A DNA stretch of 64,000 bases from Saccharospirillum sp043196875 (GCF_043196875.1 NZ_JBEBMX010000003.1:290793-354792), one strand, 5' to 3'. Shown: positions 10,159 to 19,995, numbered from the stretch's first letter. Notes: generated by a model from the sequence alone, not told the origin. Made by a program: numbers and translations.

Positions 10159-10949
10159 CAGGATTTTCCTCCCAACCGATCCAGCTCATCACGCGCCCAT
10201 TGAGTGCGGCGTTCGCGCTGCAGAATTTCCAGACGGGTGCGTTTCAACGCCCAGGCAACCGCCGCCAGATAAAACCCCAGGATGGCTAACAAGAAGGGAA
10301 TCAACATGCTGATGTGCATCGGCGGTGCTTCGGTAAATTTCAGCGTTGCCGGCTGATGCAGCGTATTCCACCACTCCACCGAGAATTTAATGATGGGCAG
10401 GTTGACCACCCCTACTAACGCCAGGATGGCCGCAGCCTTGTCACCACTTTCCGGGCGTTCCATGGCGTTGTGCAAGGCCCACAGGCCCAGATACAAAAAC
10501 AGCAAGACCAGCATGGAGGTCAGGCGCGCATCCCAAACCCACCAGGCACCCCAGGTCGGCTTACCCCAGATAGCACCGGTCACCAGAGCGAGAAACGCCA
10601 TACTGGCGCCGATTGGAACACTTTGTTTGGCCAGATAAAAAGCCAGCTTGATACGCCACACCAGACCAATCAGACCCAGCGCAGCAATGGCGGCGTAAAT
10701 TGCCTGCGACAGAAAAGCAGCGGGAACGTGAATAAAGATGATGCGATAGCTATTGCCCTGGAGCCGTTCAATGGGTGCGAAAGCCAACCCCCAGACCAGC
10801 GACACCACCAGAATCAAAAGGGCCAGCCAGCCAATCCAGGCGCCCAGAGGTCGACTCAGGTTGTAAAACCATTTTGGCGAGGTCCATTTATGGAACCAGC
10901 GCACCAGGCCTTGCCAAAAAGAGCTTTGCCAAACAGTGCTTTGCCACAT
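10158..10949 (-). CDS. ccmC: Haem exporter protein CcmC
   Basis: CcmC presents haem to CcmE on the periplasmic side. The 263-residue protein has six membrane segments and the tryptophan-rich WWD motif (WGAWWVWDARLTS). The N-terminus is extended by WQ-repeat residues (WQSTVWQSSFWQG) before the family start around WFHKW. The DNA there is three imperfect 15-base tandem repeats. A GTG in front of RWFHKW is an alternative start, so the true N-terminus is uncertain by 15 residues. Confidence 0.94.
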   Translation of the reverse strand: MWQSTVWQSSFWQGLVRWFHKWTSPKWFYNLSRPLGAWIGWLALLILVVSLVWGLAFAPIERLQGNSYRIIFIHVPAAFLSQAIYAAIAALGLIGLVWRIKLAFYLAKQSVPIGASMAFLALVTGAIWGKPTWGAWWVWDARLTSMLVLLFLYLGLWALHNAMERPESGDKAAAILALVGVVNLPIIKFSVEWWNTLHQPATLKFTEAPPMHISMLIPFLLAILGFYLAAVAWALKRTRLEILQRERRTQWARDELDRLGGKS

Positions 10950-11026
10950 CGTGCGTACTACTCCGGCCAGGCACGGCCACCCGGCTGTATTTTATTTTCC
11001 AGCGCCACCCAAGACAGCGCTGATCG

Positions 11027-11704
11027 TTATTCTTCGACCGCTATGCGCAGCGCGGCGACCGTCGCCAAGGGCGCCAGTACCAGCGCCAGCAACGCCATGG
11101 CCGCCAACAGTGCCAACTGGCCGATCCAGGGCAAGCCCGCGGCTGCGGCCTGAACCACCGCCGTACCGAAAATAAGCACCGGTACGAACAACGGCATGAT
11201 CAACAACGTCAGCAGCAAACCGCCCTGTCGCAAGCCGACGGTCAGCGCCGCACCAATGCCGCCAACCAGACTCAGCGTCAAGGTGCCCAAAGCCAGGCTC
11301 AGCATCAACAGCGGCATGGCCGAAGGCGACAACGCCAGCATTAAACCCAGCAACGGCGACATCAATGTCAGCGGCAAGCCAGTCACCAACCAGTGCGCCA
11401 GTGCTTTGCCCAGGACCAGAAGTGTCGGTGGCGCAGCTGCCAGTAATAACTGCTCCAGCGAACCATCGTCGTGATCACTGCGAAACAGCAAATCCAGCGA
11501 CAATAAATTGGCCAGCAAGGCGGCCACCCAAAGCACACCTGCCGCCATCGTCGCCAGACGTTCCAGATCCGGCGTAACGCCCAATGGGAACAGCGCAACG
11601 ACGATTAAAAAGAACAAGGGCGGATTAGCCAGGTCAGCGCGGCGGCGATACGCCATTTGCAGTTCACGCTGCAAAACCCGAGCGAAGAGTCGACTCAGCT
11701 TCAC
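11027..11704 (-). CDS. ccmB: Haem exporter protein CcmB
   Basis: CcmB is the membrane subunit of the CcmAB transporter, whose ATP hydrolysis is needed to free holo-CcmE from CcmC. It has 225 residues with six hydrophobic segments and family blocks DLLFRSDHDDGSLEQL and GKALAHWLVTGLPL. The start is GTG in a GTGA overlap with the ccmA stop. Confidence 0.95.
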   Translation of the reverse strand: MKLSRLFARVLQRELQMAYRRRADLANPPLFFLIVVALFPLGVTPDLERLATMAAGVLWVAALLANLLSLDLLFRSDHDDGSLEQLLLAAAPPTLLVLGKALAHWLVTGLPLTLMSPLLGLMLALSPSAMPLLMLSLALGTLTLSLVGGIGAALTVGLRQGGLLLTLLIMPLFVPVLIFGTAVVQAAAAGLPWIGQLALLAAMALLALVLAPLATVAALRIAVEE

Positions 11705-12318
11705 TCAGTGCCTCCCAGTGCCAGTGTCCGCACTGCATCGCCACTCATACCGTGATGGCTGGTCATCAAAACGCTGCCACCTGAAGCCGCAAATTGCTGA
11801 ATGCGTGTTTTAAGCAGTTCAACCGCGCGGTCATCCAATGCCGTGAGTGGCTCATCCAAAACCCAGGCCGCAATGGATGGGGTATCGAGAAACAACCGAG
11901 CCAGGGCAACACGCCGCTGCTGACCGGCTGACAATTGCCGGCTGGGAAGGTCTTCGTAACCGCGCAGACCGACCTGCTCCAGGGCTTGAAAAAGCTCCTG
12001 CTCATTTCGCTCCAGGCCGCGCAGCGCAAGGCCGTAGCGCAAATTTTCAAGCGGCGATTGTAGCAATGTGACCCCTGGCCTATGGCCGATATACCAAATC
12101 TTTTCATTGCTTCGAAACTGGCCGCCAAACCACTGAATCTGACCTTCGACAGCCTGCCCCAAACCGACCAGAGCACGCAGCAAGGTGGTTTTGCCACTGC
12201 CGTTGGGGCCAGTCAGATGCAGAATATCTCCGGGCATCAAGGACAGCTCCAACTGGTCAAATAACAGCCGGTCATCACGCTCGCAACGCAGCCCTTGCGC
12301 GCTCAACACTGGGGTCAT
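11701..12318 (-). CDS. ccmA: Haem exporter ATPase CcmA
   Basis: CcmA is the ABC ATPase that powers the CcmABC complex. The Walker A motif GPNGSGKTT is at residues 37-45. The signature reads LSAGQQRRVALARL and Walker B runs into WVLDEPLTALDD. I use the ATG at 12318 (205 residues), preceded by a GGTGGG-type ribosome site. An upstream in-frame TTG at 12333 would add only five residues. It is the first gene of the ccm operon, which runs nine genes without a real gap. Confidence 0.95.
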   Translation of the reverse strand: MTPVLSAQGLRCERDDRLLFDQLELSLMPGDILHLTGPNGSGKTTLLRALVGLGQAVEGQIQWFGGQFRSNEKIWYIGHRPGVTLLQSPLENLRYGLALRGLERNEQELFQALEQVGLRGYEDLPSRQLSAGQQRRVALARLFLDTPSIAAWVLDEPLTALDDRAVELLKTRIQQFAASGGSVLMTSHHGMSGDAVRTLALGGTE

Positions 12319-12435
12319 GGTGATCCCACCCAAAAATGTGGCGCGATTATAGCGGTTTGACCGCTGCGTCTGAACCTTTAGCCGACACCCTTCTGGCCGC
12401 TACACTAGGCATAGAACTCCAAGAGGACAGACCCC

Positions 12436-14658
12436 ATGGCGGGGATTGATCGCAGCGACAGCATTCGCCGCCCGGTCGACAGCACCTTGTCGACCCGGAC
12501 CGCGCATCGAGGTGGCGAAGGCCTGCTGCAACCACAGCGTGAGGCCCTGGCACAATTGCGTCAGTCAGCACCGGCCATTGCTGTGGTGATAGAGCAACAT
12601 CAGCTGGGAACGCCAAGCAAACCCTCGTTTGAACTGCTGTTATCGATGAACGATCAGTGGATCCGCGTGCAGTCAACCAAGCCATTTCAGCCTGGCACGG
12701 TCCTGCTGATCGAAGCCACTGCTGATGATCAGATCCGAGTGCTGCCCAACCCGGAGCCGGCGCAACTCAATCGTATGATGCAGGCGTCATTGCAGTTCTG
12801 GCAGGCGCATACCTTGCCAAAAGTGCATGCCACCGCCTTACCGCCGCTGCCAACCACCTCAGTACAGCAGCAATTGATCGTCGAGCAACCTGAGCTGAAA
12901 CCACTGCTCGACTGGTTAAACCAGAAGCCGGCTTTAAACGCCCGCACCGTGGCCAACTGGGTCAAGGAATTTATGCCGTTGGCGACACCTGTTCAGGCAG
13001 GCAACGTCAATGCACCACAAAGCTGGAATACGACATTACTCCCACCGCCCTGGCCTTTGGCAACCCACCAGCAAAGCAATAATGCCCAGGCAACCGGCAG
13101 TAACAGTGCGCCCATTACCCATTCCAGTGGTGACAAGCCGGCAGCAGCAAACAACAACTCAGCACCAGCCGGTTCGGTGCCAGCAACAACATCGAGCGCA
13201 GCGACAACAGCCTCCACGCCACTGCGTGTCTTGGTGGAAGTGATACGCGCCAGCCTGCCGTTACTGCAACAACAACCCCTGCGCTGGCTACCCTTGCAGC
13301 AACAGCCAACGGGACAGTGGCAACCGATTCAGCAAACCGGTACCAGCCAACCATTAACTCTGGTTGCCAGTCGCGAAGGCTTTGCCAAAATCGCCGCGAC
13401 GGTCGCACCCGCCGCTCCAGAGCCCGCGAAAATAACCACAGCACAGCCAACGGCGGTGACACCCATCGCAGCCACGGCCGTTAACGCGGCCGCCACTCCA
13501 GCACGCCAAGCCGCCGCTACTATCCCAGCGGAAATTCAAGCACTGCTCAGGATTCAACCGGTCGATGCGCTGGCGCTGCAACAACCGCAACGCATGCCAA
13601 CCTTAGTGAATCAAAGCCCGACACCGCCGCTGTTGTCAGCACTGTCCGCCCTGCAAAATATTCCGGCCGGCGAGTTGAAAATGACCGTCACGCCCGTTTT
13701 ACCCTCATCGTCGGCCAACGCAACCACCACTACGGTCACTCCCAACCTGCCCGCAGCGGGAGCTAACTCCAGCGACAATGGCGTCAGGTTTTCGGTCAGT
13801 GTGACAACGACAACAACAGTTCCTACCGCCACAGAACTTGCGCCACCGGCTGCGACAACCACACCTGGCTCCATGGCCGAAAACCCCGCATCGAGCTGGC
13901 GCCCGTTGCCATCGCGGCCTGGCACGACGGACCAGCCACCGCTGGAAATACGGCTGGCACAATGGTTATTGATGCTCGACAACCGCATTCGTCAACATCC
14001 TGCCAGCCTGCAACAAAGCCTGGCGCAGCGCGCCCAGCAATTGTTGCGCACCAACGATCTCAATTACGGTCTCGACAAACCCCCACCCCCACCGCCGCTA
14101 CCGCAGGTTCACAACAGCGGCGCGGGCAACCCAACCAACCAACAATCCGCAGCTGAGTTGCAACCTTTACTGCAACTGCGCAATTGGCTCGAGGCGGTTC
14201 AGGGCAAAACCCAGAACAATGCGATTCAACAAACGCTCAGCGCTCTGACTCAGGGTGGCGATGGCCCCAATCAACCGGTACAGCAGTTGAGTATCCCCTT
14301 GATCTGGATGGGGCCCTCATCCTGGGCCAACCTGGAATGGTGGCAGGAACAGGCATCGGATGCAGAGCAAGACAGCGGCGCTGGTGGCAAACGGCTGTGG
14401 CGGTTCCGGCTGTTTTTCGAACTGGAACCGCTGGCTCCGTTATGCGCCGATCTGGTCTGGGAGCCGCAACAAACCGACCTGACTTTCTGGTCGGAAGATC
14501 GCAACACCCTGGCTTTTCTAAACAGCCATCTGGGCACGCTCGAACAATGGACAGAAGGGCTCGGGGAGCGTCAACTCCATACCCGTCACGGCATGCCACG
14601 CAAAAAGAGCACGCCAGAAGCGGATGATTTCAAACCCTTAGTGGATGTACACACATGA
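12436..14658 (+). CDS. FliK-like hook-length control domain protein
   Basis: The 740-residue protein is low in complexity over most of its middle (about residues 190-500), rich in Ala, Thr, Pro, Gln and Asn. The C-terminal 200 residues are globular (LSIPLIWMGPSSWANLEWW, RLFFELEPLAPL) and resemble the C-terminal domain of flagellar hook-length regulator FliK. FliK acts as a ruler and switches FlhB specificity, and the next gene encodes an FlhB C-terminal-like domain, which supports the assignment. The two overlap (ATGA). A GAGG ribosome site precedes the ATG. It lies next to ccmA and away from any other flagellar gene here, so a true role in hook length is unproven. I recall similar pairs in Pseudomonas. 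Confidence 0.7.
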   Translation: MAGIDRSDSIRRPVDSTLSTRTAHRGGEGLLQPQREALAQLRQSAPAIAVVIEQHQLGTPSKPSFELLLSMNDQWIRVQSTKPFQPGTVLLIEATADDQIRVLPNPEPAQLNRMMQASLQFWQAHTLPKVHATALPPLPTTSVQQQLIVEQPELKPLLDWLNQKPALNARTVANWVKEFMPLATPVQAGNVNAPQSWNTTLLPPPWPLATHQQSNNAQATGSNSAPITHSSGDKPAAANNNSAPAGSVPATTSSAATTASTPLRVLVEVIRASLPLLQQQPLRWLPLQQQPTGQWQPIQQTGTSQPLTLVASREGFAKIAATVAPAAPEPAKITTAQPTAVTPIAATAVNAAATPARQAAATIPAEIQALLRIQPVDALALQQPQRMPTLVNQSPTPPLLSALSALQNIPAGELKMTVTPVLPSSSANATTTTVTPNLPAAGANSSDNGVRFSVSVTTTTTVPTATELAPPAATTTPGSMAENPASSWRPLPSRPGTTDQPPLEIRLAQWLLMLDNRIRQHPASLQQSLAQRAQQLLRTNDLNYGLDKPPPPPPLPQVHNSGAGNPTNQQSAAELQPLLQLRNWLEAVQGKTQNNAIQQTLSALTQGGDGPNQPVQQLSIPLIWMGPSSWANLEWWQEQASDAEQDSGAGGKRLWRFRLFFELEPLAPLCADLVWEPQQTDLTFWSEDRNTLAFLNSHLGTLEQWTEGLGERQLHTRHGMPRKKSTPEADDFKPLVDVHT

Positions 14659-14993
14659 GTGATGAACAGCAGCCATCTGCAACCGCCGCCGCCGCTCTCA
14701 CCTACAGTGGCAAGCGCACGCCCATTGTTTCGGCGCTGGGCATCGACGAGCAAGCCGAAGAGATTCTGCGCCTGGCGCGCGAATACGATGTACCGGTCTA
14801 TCAGGATGAAGATCTGGTGCATATTCTGCAGCAGATGAACGTCGGCCAGGCCATTCCACCGGATCTGTATGAATGGGTGGCGCGCGTCCTGGCTTTTGCG
14901 TTTTTTCTTAAAGACAAAGTACCGGAAGGATTTTCGCCGACGGCGACCCGCTCCGCTTATCAGCGGGTACGGGACGCTTACGGCAAGAAGTAG
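14655..14993 (+). CDS. FlhB C-terminal-like protein (EscU/YscU/HrcU switch domain)
   Basis: The 112-residue protein resembles only the cytoplasmic switch domain of FlhB: AALTYSGKRTPIVSALGIDE, then AEEILRLAREYDVPVYQDED and LVHILQQMNVGQAIPPDLYE. It has no membrane segments. The autocleavage motif NPTH, which normally sits just before this block, is absent. In flagellar export FlhB changes substrate class after a signal from FliK; this stand-alone domain follows a FliK-like gene, so the pair may modulate export. The start ATG overlaps the previous stop. Confidence 0.82.
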   Translation: MSDEQQPSATAAAALTYSGKRTPIVSALGIDEQAEEILRLAREYDVPVYQDEDLVHILQQMNVGQAIPPDLYEWVARVLAFAFFLKDKVPEGFSPTATRSAYQRVRDAYGKK

Positions 14994-15020
14994 GCTCGGC
15001 AAGAGCCTGAAAGGCTGAGC

Positions 15021-15971
15021 TTAAACAGAGGCCAGATGACGTGCTGGCTTGTCATCTGAATCCATCTGACGCAGGCGCTCATTGAGCCAGTCCAGAATCA
15101 CCGGGAAGTGATCCACCCAGGCATCATCGTGCTGCAACATCGACAGCGGTCCGTAGTTACGCAGATTGCCATCGCGCTTACCGAGCACCAGCAGACGACC
15201 GTTGTGAGTCCCCAGCTCGCGCATAAACTCACGCACATCGGCCAGATGATCGCCATAGCCGCCTTGGCGACGGGCTAAATACAAACTGGCCGGCCAATCC
15301 AGCTGGGTAGCGGCGGCGGCGTAATCAAAGCTGTCTGAGCCCGGACCGTGCCAGTCGCCGTCATTCCAGGCTTTGGCATCCTGAAATAACTGCAGCGATT
15401 CGGCATTCATCGACTTGCGGAACCAATGCAGAGGCACTTCACCTTTTAAACTGCCTAATAACGGCAGCAGTCGCTGCCAGACAAAGGCATCCCAACCGCC
15501 ATGTGCCACACCGCCCAAACGAGTGCTGCGACGCGTCCCCAGGTGCACCATGCCAGCGACCTGAGGCCGCATTGCCGAAATACGCGCATAGGCCGATGCC
15601 AGCAAGACACCACCAAAGCCCTCGCCAACCAAAAACACGGGCTTGCCGTTGGCAATGCGTCGCGCCTCAGCGGCCAGGCGAGGCAAGTCTTCGCGGATCA
15701 TCACGCCGGCGCCATGGTTCAGCTGACGGCTGCGATGCGGCCAACTTTGCCCTTGGCCGATCATATCCGGAACGATACAGGTATAACCCATTTCAGAAAG
15801 GTAATTGGCCAGACCATGGCCATCTTGCAAGAACACATCACCCTGGTTACCCAGGCCGTGCACCATCAACACCACAGCGGTGGATTGCTCCGGCGCCAGT
15901 TGCCGAACAAACAGATGCCCCCCGCCAACCGTGGGGACTTTTAACCTTTCTTCATGAACGCTTTGCTTCAT
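15021..15971 (-). CDS. Alpha/beta-hydrolase fold protein lacking the usual nucleophile
   Basis: The 316-residue protein has the alpha/beta-hydrolase layout: oxyanion-hole block HGLGNQGD, an acid-loop candidate (VLGKRDGN) and a C-terminal histidine region (QHDDAWVDHFPVILDWL). The nucleophile elbow, normally GxSxG, reads GEGFGG, so glycine replaces serine. It may have lost hydrolase activity or use another residue. I choose the ATG at 15971, which overlaps the hrpA stop (ATGA), over an upstream in-frame start at 15992. The hydrolase-hrpA-fadD neighbourhood is, from memory, also found in Pseudomonas. Substrate unknown. Confidence 0.8.
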   Translation of the reverse strand: MKQSVHEERLKVPTVGGGHLFVRQLAPEQSTAVVLMVHGLGNQGDVFLQDGHGLANYLSEMGYTCIVPDMIGQGQSWPHRSRQLNHGAGVMIREDLPRLAAEARRIANGKPVFLVGEGFGGVLLASAYARISAMRPQVAGMVHLGTRRSTRLGGVAHGGWDAFVWQRLLPLLGSLKGEVPLHWFRKSMNAESLQLFQDAKAWNDGDWHGPGSDSFDYAAAATQLDWPASLYLARRQGGYGDHLADVREFMRELGTHNGRLLVLGKRDGNLRNYGPLSMLQHDDAWVDHFPVILDWLNERLRQMDSDDKPARHLASV

Positions 15972-18900
15972 GCTGCTAGCACCTGCTGCCATTGCTTGTT
16001 CAGACGCTTGGCCGAGACGGGGTGTCTGGTGCCTAAGGTCTGAGCAAAGAGTGAAACCCGATATTCTTCCAACATCCAGCGGAACTCAGTAAGGGCTTCG
16101 CTCGGAATTTGCTGTTGCTGCAAGGCATCTGCCTTGGCTTGGTAAAGTTGCCAGAAGTTCGCCAACTCCTCTACCAACAGGTTCTCATTTCCCGCTATAC
16201 CGCCCGACCGATTCAGGCGTCGGTCGGCGGCGTCCAGGTAACGGGTCAATTCCGTGCGCCACTGCGCCGGGGTCTGGCTGATAAAACCCGGATAGACCAG
16301 TCGGTCCAGTTGCGCCGCTATATCGGAATAGATAAAAGCGGTGGCAAAGGACACCTTACCCTTCAGTTGTTTACGCACCTGATGATGTCGCTGTAGAACA
16401 TCGTGAGCCAGTTTAGCCAGACGTTCACCCGCTTCAACCAGATCACCGCGCCCCTGTTCCAGCCAGGCTTCAAAAGCAGCCCGATCACGGGGTAAATCAT
16501 CGCTCAGGGCATCGTCCAAAGCCGCCCAGAGTATATCTGCTTTCAGTCGTTCTGCCTGACCGTAAGGCGCAAACAGCAAGGCGCTTTGCTGGAACTGCGG
16601 CAGATGCTTGCCCAGATAATCCAGTGTTGACGCCAGGCGAAAACTGGCCAGCCGCAACAATCCCTGGCGATGCTGATGCCGCGCCCAATCCGGGTGAGTA
16701 AAACGCTCTACCGCTACTGCATTTACTTTATCGACCAGAGCCGGATAAACCTCAACCTGAATGCCCGCCTGGATGGAGTGTTCCACATCCGCTAATTCGC
16801 CTAGGTCCCAATCGGTCATATGGCTGGGTTGCTGCTGACGGGATTGGTTGGCCTTCGGCTTGGCCGTATCGCGCGCCGAGCCGGCATTAGCCGGTTCGAT
16901 CAAGGCCTGATAATCGCGCCCCTCAGCAACCGTCTTGCCGGCTTCATCGACCACGCGATAACGCAATCTCAGATGCGGCTCTAACTGATCGAGCCGCCAC
17001 TCATTTTCCGGCACTCGAATCCCGGTCATCCGAAACAGCCGTTCACCAATGGCTTTGTGCAAAGGCGTGTCGCTGACTTCCAGACTCTCCAGCAGGGCGT
17101 CGGCAAAATCTGGAACCGGCACAAAATTCCGTCGATAGGCTTTGGGCAGGGCTTTTAACAACGCGATGATTTTTTCCCGCCGCAACCCTGGCACCAGCCA
17201 ATCGAGCCGCGCTGCGGGTAATTGCGCCATAGCACCGGCGGGCACCGTCAAGGTCACACCGTCGGCTTCATGACCCGGCTCGAAGCGATAACTGAGCGGC
17301 AGTTTCATGCGCTCGACCAGCAGATGATCGGGATACTGCGCTTCGGTGATCTGCTCTGCCTGGTGCTGCATCAACTTGTCGGGCGTCAGTTCCAGATCGA
17401 CATCCGGTTGCTTTTTCAGCCAAGCGTGGAAACCAGCGCTGTTGACGACGTCAGCCGGAATGCGTTCGTCGTAGAAAGCGACCAGGGTTTCGTCGTCGAC
17501 CAGAATATCGCGGCGTCGGGCCTTGTCTTCCAGCGCCACCACTTCGCCCATACGAGCTCGATTGTTATGGAAAAATTTGGCTTTGGTCTGAAATTCACCT
17601 TCCACCAACGCCGAGCGGATAAAGATCGCCCTCGCCTGCGCCGGATCAATGCGACCGAAATGCACGCTGCGCTGACTGACAATGGGCAGCCCATAGAGCG
17701 TCAAGGTCTCCTTGGCGATCACTTCACCGCGCTTTTTCTCCCAATGCGGATCGCTGTACTGACGCTTCACCAGATGCTCGGCCAGAGGTTCCAGCCAGCG
17801 CGGCTCAATGCGCGCCACGGTGCGCGCAAACAGTTGAGTGGTTTCCACCAGCTCGGCGGCAACCAGCCATTTCGGGCCGCGCCGTGACAAGGCGCTCGAG
17901 GGATGAATCCGGCACTGGCGACCGCGCGCTGCGGTGTACTGGCGATCTTCCTTAAAGGCCGCAATCTGGCTCAGCAAACCAGCGGCCAGCGACTTATGAA
18001 TGGACTCATAACCGGCCGGTTCCGCATTGGCTTTATAACCCAAATCGCGACACAACAAGGTCAACTGGCGATGAATATCGCGCCATTCGCGCATGCGCAG
18101 ATAATTCAGAAACTGTTGTTTGCAGTACTTGCGCAACTGCCCCTGACTGAGTGTTTGGCGCTGTTCTTCGTAGCGCTGCCAGAGGTTCCAGAAGGCCACA
18201 AAATCGGAGTCTTTATCTTTGTCCTGAGCGTGTTTTTCGGCCGCAGCCTGCTGTTTTTCCTGTGGCCGTTCACGCGGATCGGGCAATGACAGCGCACTGG
18301 CAATCACCAGTACTTCGGCCAGTGCTTTCTGGCGGTTGGCTTCGATCACCATCCGGCCCAGACGCGGGTCCACCGGCAGGCGCGCCAGTTCTTTACCCAG
18401 CGGCGTTAAGCGCCCCTTGTCGTTCACTGCCGCCAGTTCGCTGAGCAGAGTGTAGCCATCGCGAATCTGGCGTTGATCCGGCGCTTCCAGAAACGGAAAA
18501 TCTTCCACCAGGCCCAAACGCATTTGCAGCATCTGCAAAATCACCGAGGCAAGATTGGTGCGCAGAATTTCCGGATCGGTGAACTCGGGTCGTTGCTGGA
18601 AATCTTCTTCGTCGTAAAGCCGGATACAGAGCCCCGGAGCAATACGGCCACAACGACCAGCGCGCTGGTTGGCCGACGCTTGCGACACCGGCTCGATTGG
18701 CAAGCGCTGCACCTTGGAACGCGTCGAATAACGGCTGATGCGCACCAGGCCAGAATCGACCACATAGTGAATACCCGGCACCGTCAGCGAGGTTTCCGCC
18801 ACGTTGGTGGAAAGCACAATGCGGCGGCCGCTGTGGTCACTGAAAATGCGCTGCTGCTCGCTGGCGCTGAGCCGGGCATAGAGCGGCATCAACTCGGTAT

Positions 18901-19870
18901 CGCGCAGTTGGGCACGCTTGAGCGTCTGCACCGTTTCACGGATTTCGCGCTCGCCGGGCATAAACACCAAGACATCACCGCCGCGACTGTGGGTCTCGCC
19001 GGCCCTTTCCAAGCGCTCAATTTCCTCGATCGCATTAAGGACGGCACCGGGCAGATCGGCGGCGTAATCGTCTTCATCCGGACTCATCGGTCGATACAAC
19101 ACATCCACCGGGAAGGTCCGACCCGAGACTTCAATCACCGGCGCGCCATCAAAATGTTCAGCGAAACGCGCTACATCGATGGTGGCCGAGGTGATGATCA
19201 GCTTCAGATCCGGCCGTTTGGGCAATAAACGCTTCAGGTAACCCAGCAGGAAATCGATGTTCAGACTGCGCTCGTGCGCTTCATCAATGATCAGGGTGTC
19301 GTAACGATTCAGGTAAGGGTCGTGCTGAATCTCATTGAGCAGGATGCCGTCTGTCATCAGCTTGATCAGGGTGTTGTCAGCCGTGGCATCGGTGAAGCGC
19401 ACCTGATAACCCACCGCCTGACCGAGGCTGACATTCAATTCTTCGGCAATGCGGTCGGCGACCGACCGAGCTGCCAGTCGCCGCGGCTGACTGTGGCCAA
19501 TCTGTCCTGCCAGGCCACGACCGGCCTGTAAGCACAGCTTAGGTAATTGAGTGGTTTTACCCGACCCTGTTTCACCGGCAACGATCACCACCTGATGCTG
19601 CTCGATAGCGCTGCGAATATCGTCGGCCCGCTCGCTGACCGGCAGGGTCTCGTTCAACTTGATGTCAGGCACACTGGCCACGCGCTGATCAAAAGCTGCG
19701 CGCGAGCGCTCAAACACCTCGGTCACGGCGCGCTCCAGCTTGTCTGCAGGTTGATCAGCCTGCAGTTGTTGCTGCCATTGGGCACAACGACCTTGCAGAT
19801 AATGACGGTCGCGCACCAGGCAGCGATCCAACTGCTGCAAAATGGTGGTGGGTGTGACGGTTTGACTCAT
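15968..19870 (-). CDS. hrpA: ATP-dependent RNA helicase HrpA
   Basis: HrpA is a DEAH-box helicase involved in mRNA processing and in rescuing stalled ribosomes. The 1300 residues match the E. coli length. Motif I GETGSGKTTQLP is near residue 100, the DEAH motif (IIDEAHERSLN) near 195, SATID is motif III and QRAGRCGR is motif VI. The HA2 and OB domains follow, then a long DUF3418-type C-terminal region. It is followed by the hydrolase gene with an ATGA overlap. About 120 bases separate it from fadD, with the fadD terminator in between. Confidence 0.96.
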   Translation of the reverse strand: MSQTVTPTTILQQLDRCLVRDRHYLQGRCAQWQQQLQADQPADKLERAVTEVFERSRAAFDQRVASVPDIKLNETLPVSERADDIRSAIEQHQVVIVAGETGSGKTTQLPKLCLQAGRGLAGQIGHSQPRRLAARSVADRIAEELNVSLGQAVGYQVRFTDATADNTLIKLMTDGILLNEIQHDPYLNRYDTLIIDEAHERSLNIDFLLGYLKRLLPKRPDLKLIITSATIDVARFAEHFDGAPVIEVSGRTFPVDVLYRPMSPDEDDYAADLPGAVLNAIEEIERLERAGETHSRGGDVLVFMPGEREIRETVQTLKRAQLRDTELMPLYARLSASEQQRIFSDHSGRRIVLSTNVAETSLTVPGIHYVVDSGLVRISRYSTRSKVQRLPIEPVSQASANQRAGRCGRIAPGLCIRLYDEEDFQQRPEFTDPEILRTNLASVILQMLQMRLGLVEDFPFLEAPDQRQIRDGYTLLSELAAVNDKGRLTPLGKELARLPVDPRLGRMVIEANRQKALAEVLVIASALSLPDPRERPQEKQQAAAEKHAQDKDKDSDFVAFWNLWQRYEEQRQTLSQGQLRKYCKQQFLNYLRMREWRDIHRQLTLLCRDLGYKANAEPAGYESIHKSLAAGLLSQIAAFKEDRQYTAARGRQCRIHPSSALSRRGPKWLVAAELVETTQLFARTVARIEPRWLEPLAEHLVKRQYSDPHWEKKRGEVIAKETLTLYGLPIVSQRSVHFGRIDPAQARAIFIRSALVEGEFQTKAKFFHNNRARMGEVVALEDKARRRDILVDDETLVAFYDERIPADVVNSAGFHAWLKKQPDVDLELTPDKLMQHQAEQITEAQYPDHLLVERMKLPLSYRFEPGHEADGVTLTVPAGAMAQLPAARLDWLVPGLRREKIIALLKALPKAYRRNFVPVPDFADALLESLEVSDTPLHKAIGERLFRMTGIRVPENEWRLDQLEPHLRLRYRVVDEAGKTVAEGRDYQALIEPANAGSARDTAKPKANQSRQQQPSHMTDWDLGELADVEHSIQAGIQVEVYPALVDKVNAVAVERFTHPDWARHQHRQGLLRLASFRLASTLDYLGKHLPQFQQSALLFAPYGQAERLKADILWAALDDALSDDLPRDRAAFEAWLEQGRGDLVEAGERLAKLAHDVLQRHHQVRKQLKGKVSFATAFIYSDIAAQLDRLVYPGFISQTPAQWRTELTRYLDAADRRLNRSGGIAGNENLLVEELANFWQLYQAKADALQQQQIPSEALTEFRWMLEEYRVSLFAQTLGTRHPVSAKRLNKQWQQVLAA

Positions 19871-19946
19871 GCAGTCCGGTTACAGCTCAAAGGCGTGGAT
19901 TATAGGGGCGCTGAGGATGGATCAAAACCCGCTTATCGTCAGTACA

Positions 19947-19976
19947 AACAAAAATCCCGGCACCAGGCCGGGATTG
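19947..19976 (-). terminator. Terminator after fadD
   Basis: An inverted repeat (ATCCCGGC, loop ACCA, then GGCCGGGAT) lies just past the fadD stop. On the minus strand it is followed by a T-rich run, as expected of an intrinsic terminator for fadD ahead of hrpA. Confidence 0.75.
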
Positions 19977-19995
19977 TCAGAGCGACAGCAGCGAA

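Noticed and set aside
12347..12685. Minus-strand frame upstream of ccmA
   Set aside because: It overlaps the 5' end of the FliK-like gene on the other strand and has no recognisable motif.
13100..13900. Alanine/threonine-rich repeats in the FliK-like gene as a mobile or CRISPR-like array
   Set aside because: The low complexity is in-frame coding for a flexible ruler; there are no constant-length spacers or repeats.
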